Assembly: GCA_023415075.1 (NCBI GenBank)
Contig: JAEZLU010000010.1
Location: 1 to 17,266 of the forward strand
Length of the DNA: 17,266 bases
Direction of reading: 5' to 3'
DNA from: Bacillota bacterium
GTDB taxonomy: Bacteria > Bacillota > Negativicutes > Sporomusales > UBA7701
Position numbers and translations under genes: made by a program. Below are positions 1-7,525 of this stretch, piece by piece (position 1 is the first letter of the stretch; every line of letters begins with the position of its first letter). The notes beneath the pieces were generated by a model. It made no database searches, was not told the origin of the DNA, and saw only the letters and a program-made list of their open reading frames with translations.

Positions 1-117
1 CGCCGCAACCTCGATATTGCCTACTTCATTCACAACAACCAAATCTACGGCCTCACCAAAGGCCAGTCTTCGCCCACCAGCGACCTGGGGGCCATCACAA
101 AATTCACGCCGCCGCCT
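1..117 (+). pseudogene. Inverted fragment of 2-oxoacid:ferredoxin oxidoreductase beta subunit
   Basis: Frame 1 on the plus strand reads RRNLDIAYFIHNNQIYGLTK, then GQSSPTSDLG and TKFTPPPGG. This matches the thiamine-diphosphate-binding beta subunit (KorB/PorB-like) around its conserved HNNQ-YGLTKGQ-SPTS segment. In this enzyme class the beta gene normally follows the alpha gene on the same strand. Here the fragment points the opposite way and runs into the 3' end of the alpha gene. The similarity fades at about 110-120, where the sequence becomes the alpha C-terminus read backwards. The breakpoint lies at a 13-nt palindrome (GCCGCC-T-GGCGGC, 111-123). The fragment is also cut by the window edge. 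It could be a real inversion or a fold-back joining error; the sequence alone does not decide. Confidence 0.75.
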
Positions 118-1845
118 GGCGGCAATCGCCGCCGGCGTGAAGGGTCGCGAGTCGTATTTGAGATAGAGAGCGTCGGGCCGATAGCCGGTGTTGCCGCCAA
201 TCAGGGCACCGAGCTGGGCGGTCTTGTTTCCTTCGACGAGCAGGGTGCGGCGGGCCTTGGCCAGGATGGCGGCGACGGCCGCCGCCGGGAAGGGCGACAG
301 GTAGCGGACCTGGAGGAAATTGACGAGCAGGCCCTGGCCGGCAGCTATGCCGAGGGCTTCGAAGATGGCCCCCTTGGTGGAGCCCCAGCTGACGATGGTA
401 AGGTCGGCGGCAGCCGGTCCGTGCAGTTCGACGGCCGGGACTTCGGCCAGCAGGGGCGGGACTTTGCGGAAGAGCTTGTCGAGGCCGGCGGCGGTCACTT
501 CCGGCTCAGCGCCGGCGTATTCGCGGTTGCCGGAGCTGTAGAAGCCGTCCTCGCCGTGGGTGTAGCTTGTGGCGATATGGCGGCCGCCCTTCTGGCCGGG
601 GATGGCCCGCCAGGAGACGCCGTCGGCTTCATCCCGGTAGCGCCGGTAGGGCTGATGGCCGGCCAGCCAGCCTTCGTCGACCAGTTTGCCGCGGTCGACG
701 GCGAGACCGCTAGCGTCGAAGTAAGGATGGGTGACGGCGGCGTCGGCCAGGTATTTGTCGGTGAGGATGATGGCCGGCAGCTGGTATTTTTCAGCAAGGT
801 TGAAGGCCCGGAAGGTTTCGCTGAAGCATTCGCCGACGTCGCCGGGGGCGACGACGAGGCGGGGAAATTCACCCTGGGAGGCGTGGACGGCGAAGGCCAG
901 GTCGCCCTGGGCGGTGCGGGTCGGCAGGCCGGTGCTGGGACCGCCCCGCTGGCCGAGGACGATAACAATGGGGACTTCGGCCTGGCCGGCGAAACCGAGG
1001 GCTTCGGTCATGAGGGAAAAACCGCCGCCGCTGGTGGCGCCGAGGGCCCGCACGCCGGCAAAGCCGGCGCCGATGAGCATGTTGGCGGCAGCAATTTCGT
1101 CTTCGCTCTGCTTAAAGACAAGGCCGTACTCAGTGGCGTGATCGGCCATATAGCTGAGGATGCCTGATGAGGGGGTCATGGGGTAGCCGGCGACGAACCG
1201 GCAGCCGGCGCGGATGGCGCCGATGCAGAGGGCGTCGTTGCCGGTGAGCAGCATCTTGGGCTGGCCGCCGGCGGCGAAAGCCAGGGGAAATACGTCGCCG
1301 GTGGCGGCCTGGGCGGCCTGGCGGCGGCCTTCGGCGAAGATGGCCTGGTTTTTTGCCAGGATGTCGCCTGTGAATTCGCTGGCCAGGACGTCGGCGACCA
1401 GCTCGGCCGGAAAGCCGGTCAGGGCGCAGAAGGCGCCGAGCATGGCGCTGTTTGCCATAACTTTGGCAGCGTCGCCGGCAAGCCCCTGGGTGAGTTTGAG
1501 GGGAATGGCCCGGACGCCTGCCGGCAGCCGGGCCGGGTCGGGCGTCACGGCAGCATCGTCGTATAAAAGGATGGCGCCTGGTCTCAGTTTGCCGTAGTTT
1601 TGCGCCAGTCCGGCTGGCGACAGGGTTGCCAGGAAGTCGAGTTCCTCGCTGTAGGCGGTGAGCGGCGCCGTGCTGAGGCGTACGAGGCAGGTGTTGAGAC
1701 CGCCTTTTATCAGCGAGGGATATTCGTTGGCGACGAAAGCCCACAATCCGTTGCGGCCGGCAGCCTTGGCCACGATGGTCCCGGCGCTCATGACGCCGTA
1801 ACCGGCCTCGCCGGCGAACATAGCAACAAAGGTTTTCTTTCCCAT
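118..1845 (-). CDS. 2-oxoacid:ferredoxin oxidoreductase, fused gamma/alpha subunit (3' end disrupted)
   Basis: The frame is open from an ATG at 1845, behind an AGAGGAGGT ribosome binding site, down to the window edge without a stop. Residues 1 to about 190 are the gamma domain (FAGEAGYGVMSAG near the start, NEYPSLIKGG). From about residue 200 the alpha (pyrimidine-binding) domain begins, with GNDALCIGAIRAGCRFVAGYPMTPSS in two adjoining pieces (conserved YP-TPSS) and the C-terminal LKYDSRPFTPAAIAA. With a TPP-containing beta subunit, such enzymes decarboxylate a 2-oxoacid to an acyl-CoA and reduce ferredoxin in the cytoplasm; the substrate cannot be told. The recognisable protein is about 576 residues, near full length for the fused form. 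No native stop is visible: after about position 118 the frame continues as nonsense (RRRREF) opposite the inverted beta fragment. Confidence 0.88.
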
Positions 1846-1957
1846 ATTATACCTCCTCTTCCTTTTATATCTTCGCGCCGGCGATAACCGACCCCTCCTG
1901 GACTCTTCGCAGGATTTTGCGGCCGGGGCACGAATCTAGGCTAGGAGGTGATTTGGC
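1846..1957. promoter_or_regulatory. Divergent intergenic region (oxidoreductase / glycosylase)
   Basis: These 112 bases lie between two divergent start codons and must carry the 5' signals of both genes. The ribosome binding sites are clear on each side: AGAGGAGGT on the minus strand, next to 1845, and AGGAGGTG at 1943-1950 on the plus strand. I could not assign convincing -35/-10 boxes. Confidence 0.4.
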
Positions 1958-2632
1958 GTGTTCGAAACTTCCTATGCCAGCCATCGGGAGCTGGAGGCGG
2001 CGCTTTTGGCCTGCGACCGCTGCCACCTGCGCAAGGACGCCATCGGCCCGACAGCCTACAACGGGTCGGTCGACAGCCCGCTGGCCATCGTCGGCGAAGG
2101 CCCCGGCGGGGTCGAGGACGAGTACGGGGTGCCGCTGGTGGGCCCGTCCGGCCAGCTGCTTGACAAGGCGCTAGCTTCGGTGGGGGTTACGCGGGACCGC
2201 TGCTATACCACCAATGTGATAAAGTGCCGGCCGAAGGGCAACCGGACGCCGACGGTCGAGGAAGGCCATTTTTGCGCCGTCAACTGGCTGGACGGGGAAC
2301 TGGCTTTCGTAAAGCCGAAGGTGATCGTCGCTCTCGGCGGCGTGGCTCTGAAGTATCTCATGGGGCCGCAGGGACGGATCACCAAGGACCGCGGCCACTG
2401 GTTCGAGACCAAGTACGGCATCCCGGCCATCGCCACCTACCATCCGGCCTACTTGCTGCGGCTGACCGGCCAGGATCTGGTGAAGGGCAAATGGGAGGTC
2501 TTCTACGATCTCAAGGCAGCGGTCGAGAAGTGCCGCGAGTTGGCTCCCGGCTGCGAACTGGCGTCGGCTGACAAGCCCGATCTGCTGGCGATGTATGAAA
2601 GCAGGCGGCAGGAGAGGCGAAAAGGCCGATAG
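1958..2632 (+). CDS. Family 4 uracil-DNA glycosylase (4Fe-4S)
   Basis: A base-excision repair enzyme that removes uracil, the product of cytosine deamination, from DNA. The GTG start at 1958 follows AGGAGGTG (1943-1950) by seven bases. The 224-residue protein shows the family 4 layout. The active-site motif GEGPGGVEDE is at 46-55, followed by GVPLVGPSGQLLD (57-69). The four iron-sulfur cysteines are C19 and C22 (ACDRC), C90 (VIKCRP) and C106. The second catalytic motif HPAYLL lies in TYHPAYLLRL near residue 160. An arginine- and lysine-rich tail ends the protein. The gene appears to be a single transcription unit closed by the terminator at 2680-2712. About 66 bases around C90 (roughly 2213-2279) recur in decayed form at 7427-7493. 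The exact base preference within the family is not determinable. Confidence 0.92.
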   Translation: MFETSYASHRELEAALLACDRCHLRKDAIGPTAYNGSVDSPLAIVGEGPGGVEDEYGVPLVGPSGQLLDKALASVGVTRDRCYTTNVIKCRPKGNRTPTVEEGHFCAVNWLDGELAFVKPKVIVALGGVALKYLMGPQGRITKDRGHWFETKYGIPAIATYHPAYLLRLTGQDLVKGKWEVFYDLKAAVEKCRELAPGCELASADKPDLLAMYESRRQERRKGR

Positions 2633-2679
2633 GGTTGAGTCCGCCTATTATAGTGCTAAGCTTATAGTTGGTTTTTCCA

Positions 2680-2712
2680 ATGCTCCGAGTACAATCGGAG
2701 CATCCTTTTTTT
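2680..2712 (+). terminator. Rho-independent terminator after the glycosylase gene
   Basis: A 9-bp perfect stem (ATGCTCCGA at 2680-2688 with TCGGAGCAT at 2695-2703) around a 6-base loop is followed by CC and seven T residues. It lies 48 bases after the glycosylase stop. Confidence 0.9.
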
Positions 2713-2987
2713 GCGGGATAAGGAACCATAACCTTACCTAATCGGCAAGCTTTTGATAAAGTCCGCCCCTATCTTTTTTGACAGGGGTTTGACGCGGCGA
2801 GGCAAACACTGTCAAGACCAATTGACTCATCATTTTGTCGGATGAGATCCGTAGCTCCCTGCGCAACTTTGAAGGATTTTTTGCCCAGGCAAAGAAACCC
2901 TAATGAACAACTTAGACATGATAAAGCAATGTCTTACTCTTGGAAACGGCAAATATGGGGCCCCTAAATAGAAACGGGAGGAAAGCC
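2713..2987. promoter_or_regulatory. Regulator upstream region with four inverted repeats
   Basis: This gap of 275 bases before the CRP/FNR-type gene has four hyphenated palindromes. TTGACAG/CTGTCAA (2778-2784 and 2809-2815) encloses a nested GTTTG/CAAAC (2787-2791 and 2803-2807). CTCATC/GATGAG lies at 2826-2831 and 2841-2846. TTTGCC-CA-GGCAAA lies at 2880-2893. AGACAT/ATGTCT (2914-2919 and 2929-2934) lies closest to the gene. None has the classic FNR or CRP half-site spacing and none is followed by a T-run. They are candidate operators or leader hairpins, possibly for autoregulation. No coding region was recognised here. Confidence 0.4.
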
Positions 2988-3674
2988 ATGCCGGAACTCA
3001 AGGACTGCGATACACTTTCTTCGCCTTGGATTTGCGCCGGGGATGATTATTGCTGGGACGGCGTGTTGCCTTACGGTTCGTCGCGGAAATATCGGAAGAA
3101 AGATATTATCATCGCCGCCGGCCAGACATTGGATGCGCTGGCTTACCTAAAAAGCGGCTTCATTAAAACCGTTTTCCAGGTAGAAGGCGGTCAGGAAAAA
3201 ATCATCTGGTTCATGGAAGCGGGCTGCGTCCTGGGAGAAACGCCGCTTCTTAACAACAAGCCCTGCGCCTATTACTTCCGAGCGGTCCAAGACTGCCAGA
3301 TCTATTGGTTCAGCAAAGCGGTGCTGTTTGACGTCATTTTGGAAAAGCATCCGAAACTGACAAAATCATTGCTGACAATTATGGCCAGGAAAGTTCATGT
3401 TCTCTCGACCCAGCTCGAAGACCAGGTGTTCCGCAAACCGGTGTTCAGAGTTGCCAAGCTGATATATCAATATTATCGGGGACGAAAAGAAACAGGCCAG
3501 AGGGATTATCCCCCCCTGCCTGTCAGTCAGGAAGACATTGCAAATTTACTTGGACTGCATCGCGTCACCGTCAATCAGATCCTCCAGACCATGCGCAGCG
3601 GCGGAATCCTTGAAAACCACACCCACCGGATCATCGTCAGGGACCTGGGGCTTCTGGAAAAACTAGCGAATTAA
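2988..3674 (+). CDS. CRP/FNR-family transcriptional regulator (CprK-like helix-turn-helix)
   Basis: The ATG at 2988 is chosen because GGGAGGAAA (2976-2984) sits correctly before it; an in-frame TTG at 2940 has no such site. The 228-residue protein has an N-terminal cyclic-nucleotide-binding-type beta barrel (about 25-140), a long dimerisation helix, and a C-terminal winged helix with VSQEDIANLLGLHRVTVNQI. The recognition helix reads HRVTVNQ, where CRP and FNR have RETVSR. The valine replaces the base-reading glutamate, as in halorespiration regulators of the CprK type, so an altered operator is expected. Cysteines include C7, C16 and C22, but the FNR iron-sulfur spacing is not matched. The gene converges on the NhaC operon with a 4-base stop overlap and is the obvious candidate to regulate it. 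The effector is unknown. Confidence 0.88.
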   Translation: MPELKDCDTLSSPWICAGDDYCWDGVLPYGSSRKYRKKDIIIAAGQTLDALAYLKSGFIKTVFQVEGGQEKIIWFMEAGCVLGETPLLNNKPCAYYFRAVQDCQIYWFSKAVLFDVILEKHPKLTKSLLTIMARKVHVLSTQLEDQVFRKPVFRVAKLIYQYYRGRKETGQRDYPPLPVSQEDIANLLGLHRVTVNQILQTMRSGGILENHTHRIIVRDLGLLEKLAN

Positions 3675-5065
3675 GACCCTCTGACAGAGGTTCCGTCGGT
3701 CTTCCAGATAGCGATTCCCGTGTAGCCGAACAGCACGGAGAAGAATGGCACCAGCCAGCACATGAAGGCATAGGGCGCGAAATCATAGGCGCTGGCGCCC
3801 AGGATGCCTAGAATGTAGAAGGCGTGGACGCTCCACGGCAGCAGTGGCGCGGCAATTACGCCGCTGTCCTCGACGGTCCGCGAAAGCACCCGGGGATGGA
3901 TGTTTCTTTCTTTGAACACCGGGGCGAAAGCGCGTCCGGGGATAACGATAGTAACCATCTGACTGCCGGTACCGACGAGCATGATGTAGCCTGAAAGAAG
4001 TACGGCAACTATGAGCCGGCCGGTGTTGACAGCCCACTTGACCGTCGCTTCCACCAAAACCTCCAAAATGCGGATCCTTTCGAGCACTCCGCCAAAGGAG
4101 ACCGCGGCAATCAGCAACATGATGGTGCTCATAATGCTGTTGATGCCGCCCCGGCTGAGAAGATTGTCCAACTGCGGCAAGCCGGTTTTGCCGACGTAGC
4201 CGTTGACCATCGAATTGGCAATGGCCGGTAGCGATTGCCCCTGGACTCCCCAGGCGATGAACGCACCCAAGAAGATGCAGAATATGATAATGGGTATCGC
4301 GGGATACCGGCGGTAGGCCAGGGCAACCAAGAATACCGGAGGAACGAGCGTCCACACGGAAAGGTTAAAAGTGGCCTTCAGCGCCGCCAGCAAGGCCGGG
4401 ATGTTGCTGCTTACTTCGGCTGCCGAATGTTGCATTCCCATAAATATATAAATCAGGGCTGTCACGATAAGTGTAGGTATCGTCGTCCACATCATCGAGC
4501 CGATATGGCTGAACAGGTCGACCTCGCAAATGGAAGCGGTAATGTTGGTTGAACTTGAAACCGGCGATACTTTATCGCCGAAGTACGCGCCGGACACAAT
4601 GGCGCCGACGATCATCGGCAGAGGATAACCGAGCGCGGTGCCTACCCCCAATAGTGCCACGCCCATGGTCCCCATCGTTCCGAACGAAGTACCGGTCATC
4701 GTCGAGGCGATGATGCAAAGGAAGAAGGTCGTCACCAGGAAACTCGACGGGGAAATCAGTTCCAGGCCCCAATAGATAATCATCGGGATAGTGCCGGCTA
4801 ATATCCACACGCCGACAAGCATGCCGACCGCGATTAGCAGGATGATCGCCGGCCAAACGCGGCTGAGCGAGTCAAACATGCCGTCCTGAAGTTCTTTCCA
4901 TTGGAACCCCAGATATTTTCCAATCACGCAGGCCAGGATCGCGGCCGTAATTAGGGGCAATACCGGTGGCAGCTTGGAAAAGGCCGTTCCGTAGAGGATG
5001 ATGGCAATCAGAACCAGCAGGGAAAAGAAGGCCATTCCAAGGGATGGTCGGCGGGCTGTACTCAC
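3671..5065 (-). CDS. NhaC-family Na+/H+ antiporter-like transporter
   Basis: A 464-residue polytopic inner-membrane protein with about eleven hydrophobic segments. Family-typical stretches include TMTGTSFGTMGTMGVALLG, GAYFGDKVSPVSSSTNI and VEDSGVIAAPLLPW. NhaC relatives exchange Na+ for H+; the MleN branch swaps malate and Na+ for lactate and H+, so this protein could carry an organic acid for the neighbouring enzyme. The GTG start at 5065 follows GGGAGGT by about seven bases. It is the last gene of a three-gene operon, 31 bases after the ferredoxin gene. Its TAA overlaps the regulator's TAA through TTAA (3671-3674), leaving no room for an intergenic terminator. The substrate is an open question. 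Confidence 0.88.
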   Translation of the reverse strand: MSTARRPSLGMAFFSLLVLIAIILYGTAFSKLPPVLPLITAAILACVIGKYLGFQWKELQDGMFDSLSRVWPAIILLIAVGMLVGVWILAGTIPMIIYWGLELISPSSFLVTTFFLCIIASTMTGTSFGTMGTMGVALLGVGTALGYPLPMIVGAIVSGAYFGDKVSPVSSSTNITASICEVDLFSHIGSMMWTTIPTLIVTALIYIFMGMQHSAAEVSSNIPALLAALKATFNLSVWTLVPPVFLVALAYRRYPAIPIIIFCIFLGAFIAWGVQGQSLPAIANSMVNGYVGKTGLPQLDNLLSRGGINSIMSTIMLLIAAVSFGGVLERIRILEVLVEATVKWAVNTGRLIVAVLLSGYIMLVGTGSQMVTIVIPGRAFAPVFKERNIHPRVLSRTVEDSGVIAAPLLPWSVHAFYILGILGASAYDFAPYAFMCWLVPFFSVLFGYTGIAIWKTDGTSVRGS

Positions 5066-5096
5066 ATAGATTACCTCCCTTAACTTATTACCAGGA

Positions 5097-5297
5097 TCAC
5101 ACTATCAGGCAGGGGAACTCCATAGTCGCCGCATTGCAGGGGCATTCCACTTCGCAAACGCCGCAGTACCAGCAGTCGTCTTTATACTTGTTAAAAGGCA
5201 GTCCGGTCTTCGGATTCATATGGATGACATCTCCGGGGCACTCTTCGGCGCAGCGGCCGCAGCCAGTGCATTTGCTCTTGTCTACACGGATTCCCAT
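5097..5297 (-). CDS. Two-cluster 4Fe-4S ferredoxin subunit, AprB-like
   Basis: A 66-residue protein. The first cluster motif is C10, C13, C16 and C20 (CTGCGRCAEECP). The second is C42, C45, C48 and C52 within DDCWYCGVCEVECP, with extra cysteines C54 and C63. The CW-C-C-CP arrangement resembles the beta subunit of adenylylsulfate reductase (AprB). It is however much shorter and lacks the AprB C-terminal tail. The ATG at 5297 is preceded by AAGGAGA. The gene begins 20 bases after the flavoprotein stop, so it is very likely the electron-transfer partner of that flavoprotein. It has no signal peptide and should be cytoplasmic. The redox partner beyond it is not visible in the window. Confidence 0.9.
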   Translation of the reverse strand: MGIRVDKSKCTGCGRCAEECPGDVIHMNPKTGLPFNKYKDDCWYCGVCEVECPCNAATMEFPCLIV

Positions 5298-5317
5298 CGT
5301 AAATTCTCTTCTCCTTC

Positions 5318-7006
5318 CTACATATGTAATTGCGGAACATCCTTGGCGTAAGTCACCATTCCGCCCGACACGGGGTCTTTGGCCGCAATCACGTACTTTT
5401 TGTCCCAGACGGGATCCTTCTGCGGATAATCGATACGATAATGACCGTAACCCCAGCGGCTTTCCTTGCGGGTTATCGAAGCGCGCACCGCCATTTCCAA
5501 AGTATCGATAATGGCTTCCACTTCGACAAATTTCATCAGCTCGTGGCAATCGTGCACGCGAACTTTGCGCATATCTCTGCGGAAACCTTCGATCTGCTGC
5601 AAAGCCGCGTCCAACCTGGCCTGACTCTTGGGCGATGTAAGATGGGGCTTTATGATCCGGCGGACCTTATATTCCATTTCCATCGGATCAAACCCCTCGT
5701 CTCTTTGGGCAGGAACGTTCAAACGGTCAAACTCGGCCTGCACGGCAGCTTCGTCAATTGTGCCCGGGCGGATGGCCGCATTGATGTCGGCGGCCCTTTC
5801 GGCGGCGATCATCCCGAAGACCCAGGCCGCTCCAACAAAGCCCCAGCCGGTCGAAGCGATATCGCCTGCGGCATACAAATGCTTGACGGTCGTTTCGGCA
5901 TTGCCGTCTACGACCGCGCCGGTCGGGCCGTGGCCGCCGCACATATTGGGCCCGGAGAGCGTGAGTTCGATAAGGTCTGTGCCGATATCGATGCCGCGCA
6001 TCTCGAAGAACTGCTTCTCGGTAGGACGCTCGGCCGCAAAAATGCCCTCCTTGATAACCTGAATCGTTTCCGGCGGTAGATGGCGAAGATCGTAGTAAAT
6101 GGGTCCGCGGCCTTCGCGAATCTCCGTCCGCATCGCCTGTTCGCGTATGCCCGAAGGCGCGCGTTCGAGCATTTCAGGCGCATATTTCGCCATGAACCGT
6201 TCGCCCATAGAATTCACAAGATGGCCGCCATGGCGGATAAATGTCGAATGCCCGGGGCCCTCGTAGTCTTTCAGCATCGGCGACACGTCGTTGTACTCCA
6301 TGTTGGTCAGTTCGCCGCCGGCATGATATATCATCGCATGCCCCTCGCCCGCATTGTAGGGACAATCAAAAGTGCCGAACAGGTAGCCCGTGTCAGGCAA
6401 TGCGAAGCGGCCCTGCCCGCCGGTGCAGAGGATGACCGAATTTGCCCGGCAAACCTGGAAGTCCCCCGTTCGCACGTTCAAGAGGGTTGCCCCTACGGCC
6501 CGGCCATTTTCCGTGAGGATGCGCGTCGCCATCGTGCGGTTGACAATTCGGACGCCTGCCTCGCGGACCAGCTTTTCCATGGCAGGTTTGATGTCGCCGC
6601 GCATTTCGGCAAGGAAAGCTCCGCGGGGATGAAACTGCTGCACCATGTATTCACCGTTGGGATAACGGGGAAAAGTTGCAACGCCCCACTGCTCAAGTTC
6701 CCGGAGGATGTCAAAGCTCTTTTCGGCGATAATTCTGCTAAGGTTGGGGTCGACGATCCCTTCGCTCATCAGCTGTATCGACTCAATATACTGCTCGACC
6801 GTGGCTTTTCCCGGGATGGTGACGTTGTTAAATGCGTCCATGCCCCGGCATATGGAACCGCCGCGGCGTACAGTGGCTTTGTCTATGAGGAGGACGTCCA
6901 GCTCAGGATTCTTCCTCTTGGCTTTCAAGGCCGCCATCGGTCCCGCAGTCCCTCCCCCTATAATCAGCAGGTCTGCATTCAAGTCCGGTTTGCGTTCGAT
7001 TTTCAA
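5318..7006 (-). CDS. FAD-dependent oxidoreductase, AprA / fumarate reductase flavoprotein-like
   Basis: A 562-residue flavoprotein of the succinate dehydrogenase/fumarate reductase/adenylylsulfate reductase superfamily. The FAD dinucleotide motif LLIIGGGTAGPMAA is at 13-26. The second FAD-contact region runs from about 357 (GGHGPTGAVVDG) to 384 (YAAGDIAST). The capping domain carries HGGHLVNSMGERFMAKYAP (259-277) and AMRTEIREGRGPIYYDL (291-307). By eye, the fumarate reductase proton-donor arginine falls on a serine (about residue 285). With the AprB-like ferredoxin partner, this favours an Apr-like or novel enzyme over fumarate reductase. The start is TTG at 7006 behind a GGGAGGGGG site. No Tat or Sec signal is seen, so the protein is cytoplasmic. 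It is first in the operon with the ferredoxin and NhaC genes. The substrate is not identified. Confidence 0.85.
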   Translation of the reverse strand: MKIERKPDLNADLLIIGGGTAGPMAALKAKRKNPELDVLLIDKATVRRGGSICRGMDAFNNVTIPGKATVEQYIESIQLMSEGIVDPNLSRIIAEKSFDILRELEQWGVATFPRYPNGEYMVQQFHPRGAFLAEMRGDIKPAMEKLVREAGVRIVNRTMATRILTENGRAVGATLLNVRTGDFQVCRANSVILCTGGQGRFALPDTGYLFGTFDCPYNAGEGHAMIYHAGGELTNMEYNDVSPMLKDYEGPGHSTFIRHGGHLVNSMGERFMAKYAPEMLERAPSGIREQAMRTEIREGRGPIYYDLRHLPPETIQVIKEGIFAAERPTEKQFFEMRGIDIGTDLIELTLSGPNMCGGHGPTGAVVDGNAETTVKHLYAAGDIASTGWGFVGAAWVFGMIAAERAADINAAIRPGTIDEAAVQAEFDRLNVPAQRDEGFDPMEMEYKVRRIIKPHLTSPKSQARLDAALQQIEGFRRDMRKVRVHDCHELMKFVEVEAIIDTLEMAVRASITRKESRWGYGHYRIDYPQKDPVWDKKYVIAAKDPVSGGMVTYAKDVPQLHM

Positions 7007-7067
7007 AAAACCCCCTCCCTTCTACCATAAATATAATTAATATGCAAAATAAAAAATGTTGCCCCGA

Positions 7068-7122
7068 TTACACTTTTATAAATTTCGCCGTTTCTCCCGT
7101 AAGCACTATTTGAAGCTCAAAT
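7068..7122 (-). promoter_or_regulatory. Candidate promoter and operator of the flavoprotein operon
   Basis: Read on the minus strand, TTACGG (7102-7097) and TATAAA (7080-7075) are separated by 16 bases, a weak -35/-10 pair. Just upstream lies a perfect 6-bp-arm palindrome, ATTTGA-GCT-TCAAAT on the minus strand (7108-7122). Its centre would be about 45-47 bases before the start site, close to where CRP/FNR activators bind. The spacing between half-sites is shorter than a standard FNR or CRP box, so assigning it to the neighbouring regulator is inference. Confidence 0.35.
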
Positions 7123-7289
7123 TACGGAAAACCAAAACTGAGTTTCGATAATTTCCGAATTTTGGTGGCGGTGAGCCGCAACAAGAACTCATGGTTCATT
7201 ATGCACGATAGCTATCCCCAAGGTCATTCGGCAAATTTCAGCAGGGACAATTACTCGGCACATCCGTTAACGCCTTTGCCGCGTGCGAC

Positions 7290-7324
7290 GCAGCGGTTGA
7301 GGTAATCGTTTTATCAACCGCTGC
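7290..7324. repeat. Perfect 11-bp inverted repeat
   Basis: GCAGCGGTTGA (7290-7300) and TCAACCGCTGC (7314-7324) are exact reverse complements around a 13-base spacer. No T-run follows on either strand, so it is not a standard terminator. Its role is unknown. Confidence 0.7.
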
Positions 7325-7426
7325 ACAACGGCAACCCGGTCGCCAACGCCTTTTTCGTCGCCTTCCGGGCGCCGTTTGTCCTTCTACTGGACTTTCAGCA
7401 CTGCGGCAGATAACTAGGGTACGACG

Positions 7427-7493
7427 AATGTGATAAAGTGCCGACCGAAGGGCAACCGGACGCCGACGGTCGAGGAAGGCCATTTTGGCGCCG
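7427..7493 (+). pseudogene. Relocated fragment of the uracil-DNA glycosylase gene
   Basis: About 66 bases match glycosylase positions 2213-2279 with three differences. The fragment still reads NVIKCRPKGNRTPTVEEGHF in frame, then glycine where the intact gene has the cluster cysteine C106. A stop codon (TAG) lies a few codons upstream and another at about 7522. There is no start or ribosome binding site. It is a non-functional partial copy, either duplicated from the gene about 5.2 kb away or left from a second copy. Confidence 0.85.
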
Positions 7494-7525
7494 CCAGCAG
7501 CGGAAAGGCCGCTGAACTAACATAG

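Larger units (their letters stand above)
7123..7525. other. Gene-free spacer with decayed sequence
   Basis: No convincing gene was found here on either strand. One plus-strand frame reads LHNGNPVANAFFVAFRAPF and ends at a TAA near 7411, but it has no start or ribosome binding site and I do not recognise it; it might be the tail of a lost gene. The stretch contains the 11-bp inverted repeat and the glycosylase-derived fragment listed separately. It looks like a scar of past rearrangement. Confidence 0.4.

Noticed and set aside
2778..2815. Terminator in the regulator upstream region
   Set aside because: The hairpin is followed by GACC with no T-run; the T residues precede it.
2940..2987. Upstream TTG start for the CRP/FNR regulator
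   Set aside because: No ribosome binding site precedes it, whereas GGGAGGAAA stands correctly before the ATG at 2988.
5318..7006. Calling the flavoprotein fumarate reductase (frdA)
   Set aside because: The partner is an AprB-like ferredoxin, no FrdB/C is present, and the catalytic arginine does not line up.
7290..7324. Integron attC site
   Set aside because: The arms lack the conserved attC core sites, and no integrase or cassette structure is seen.
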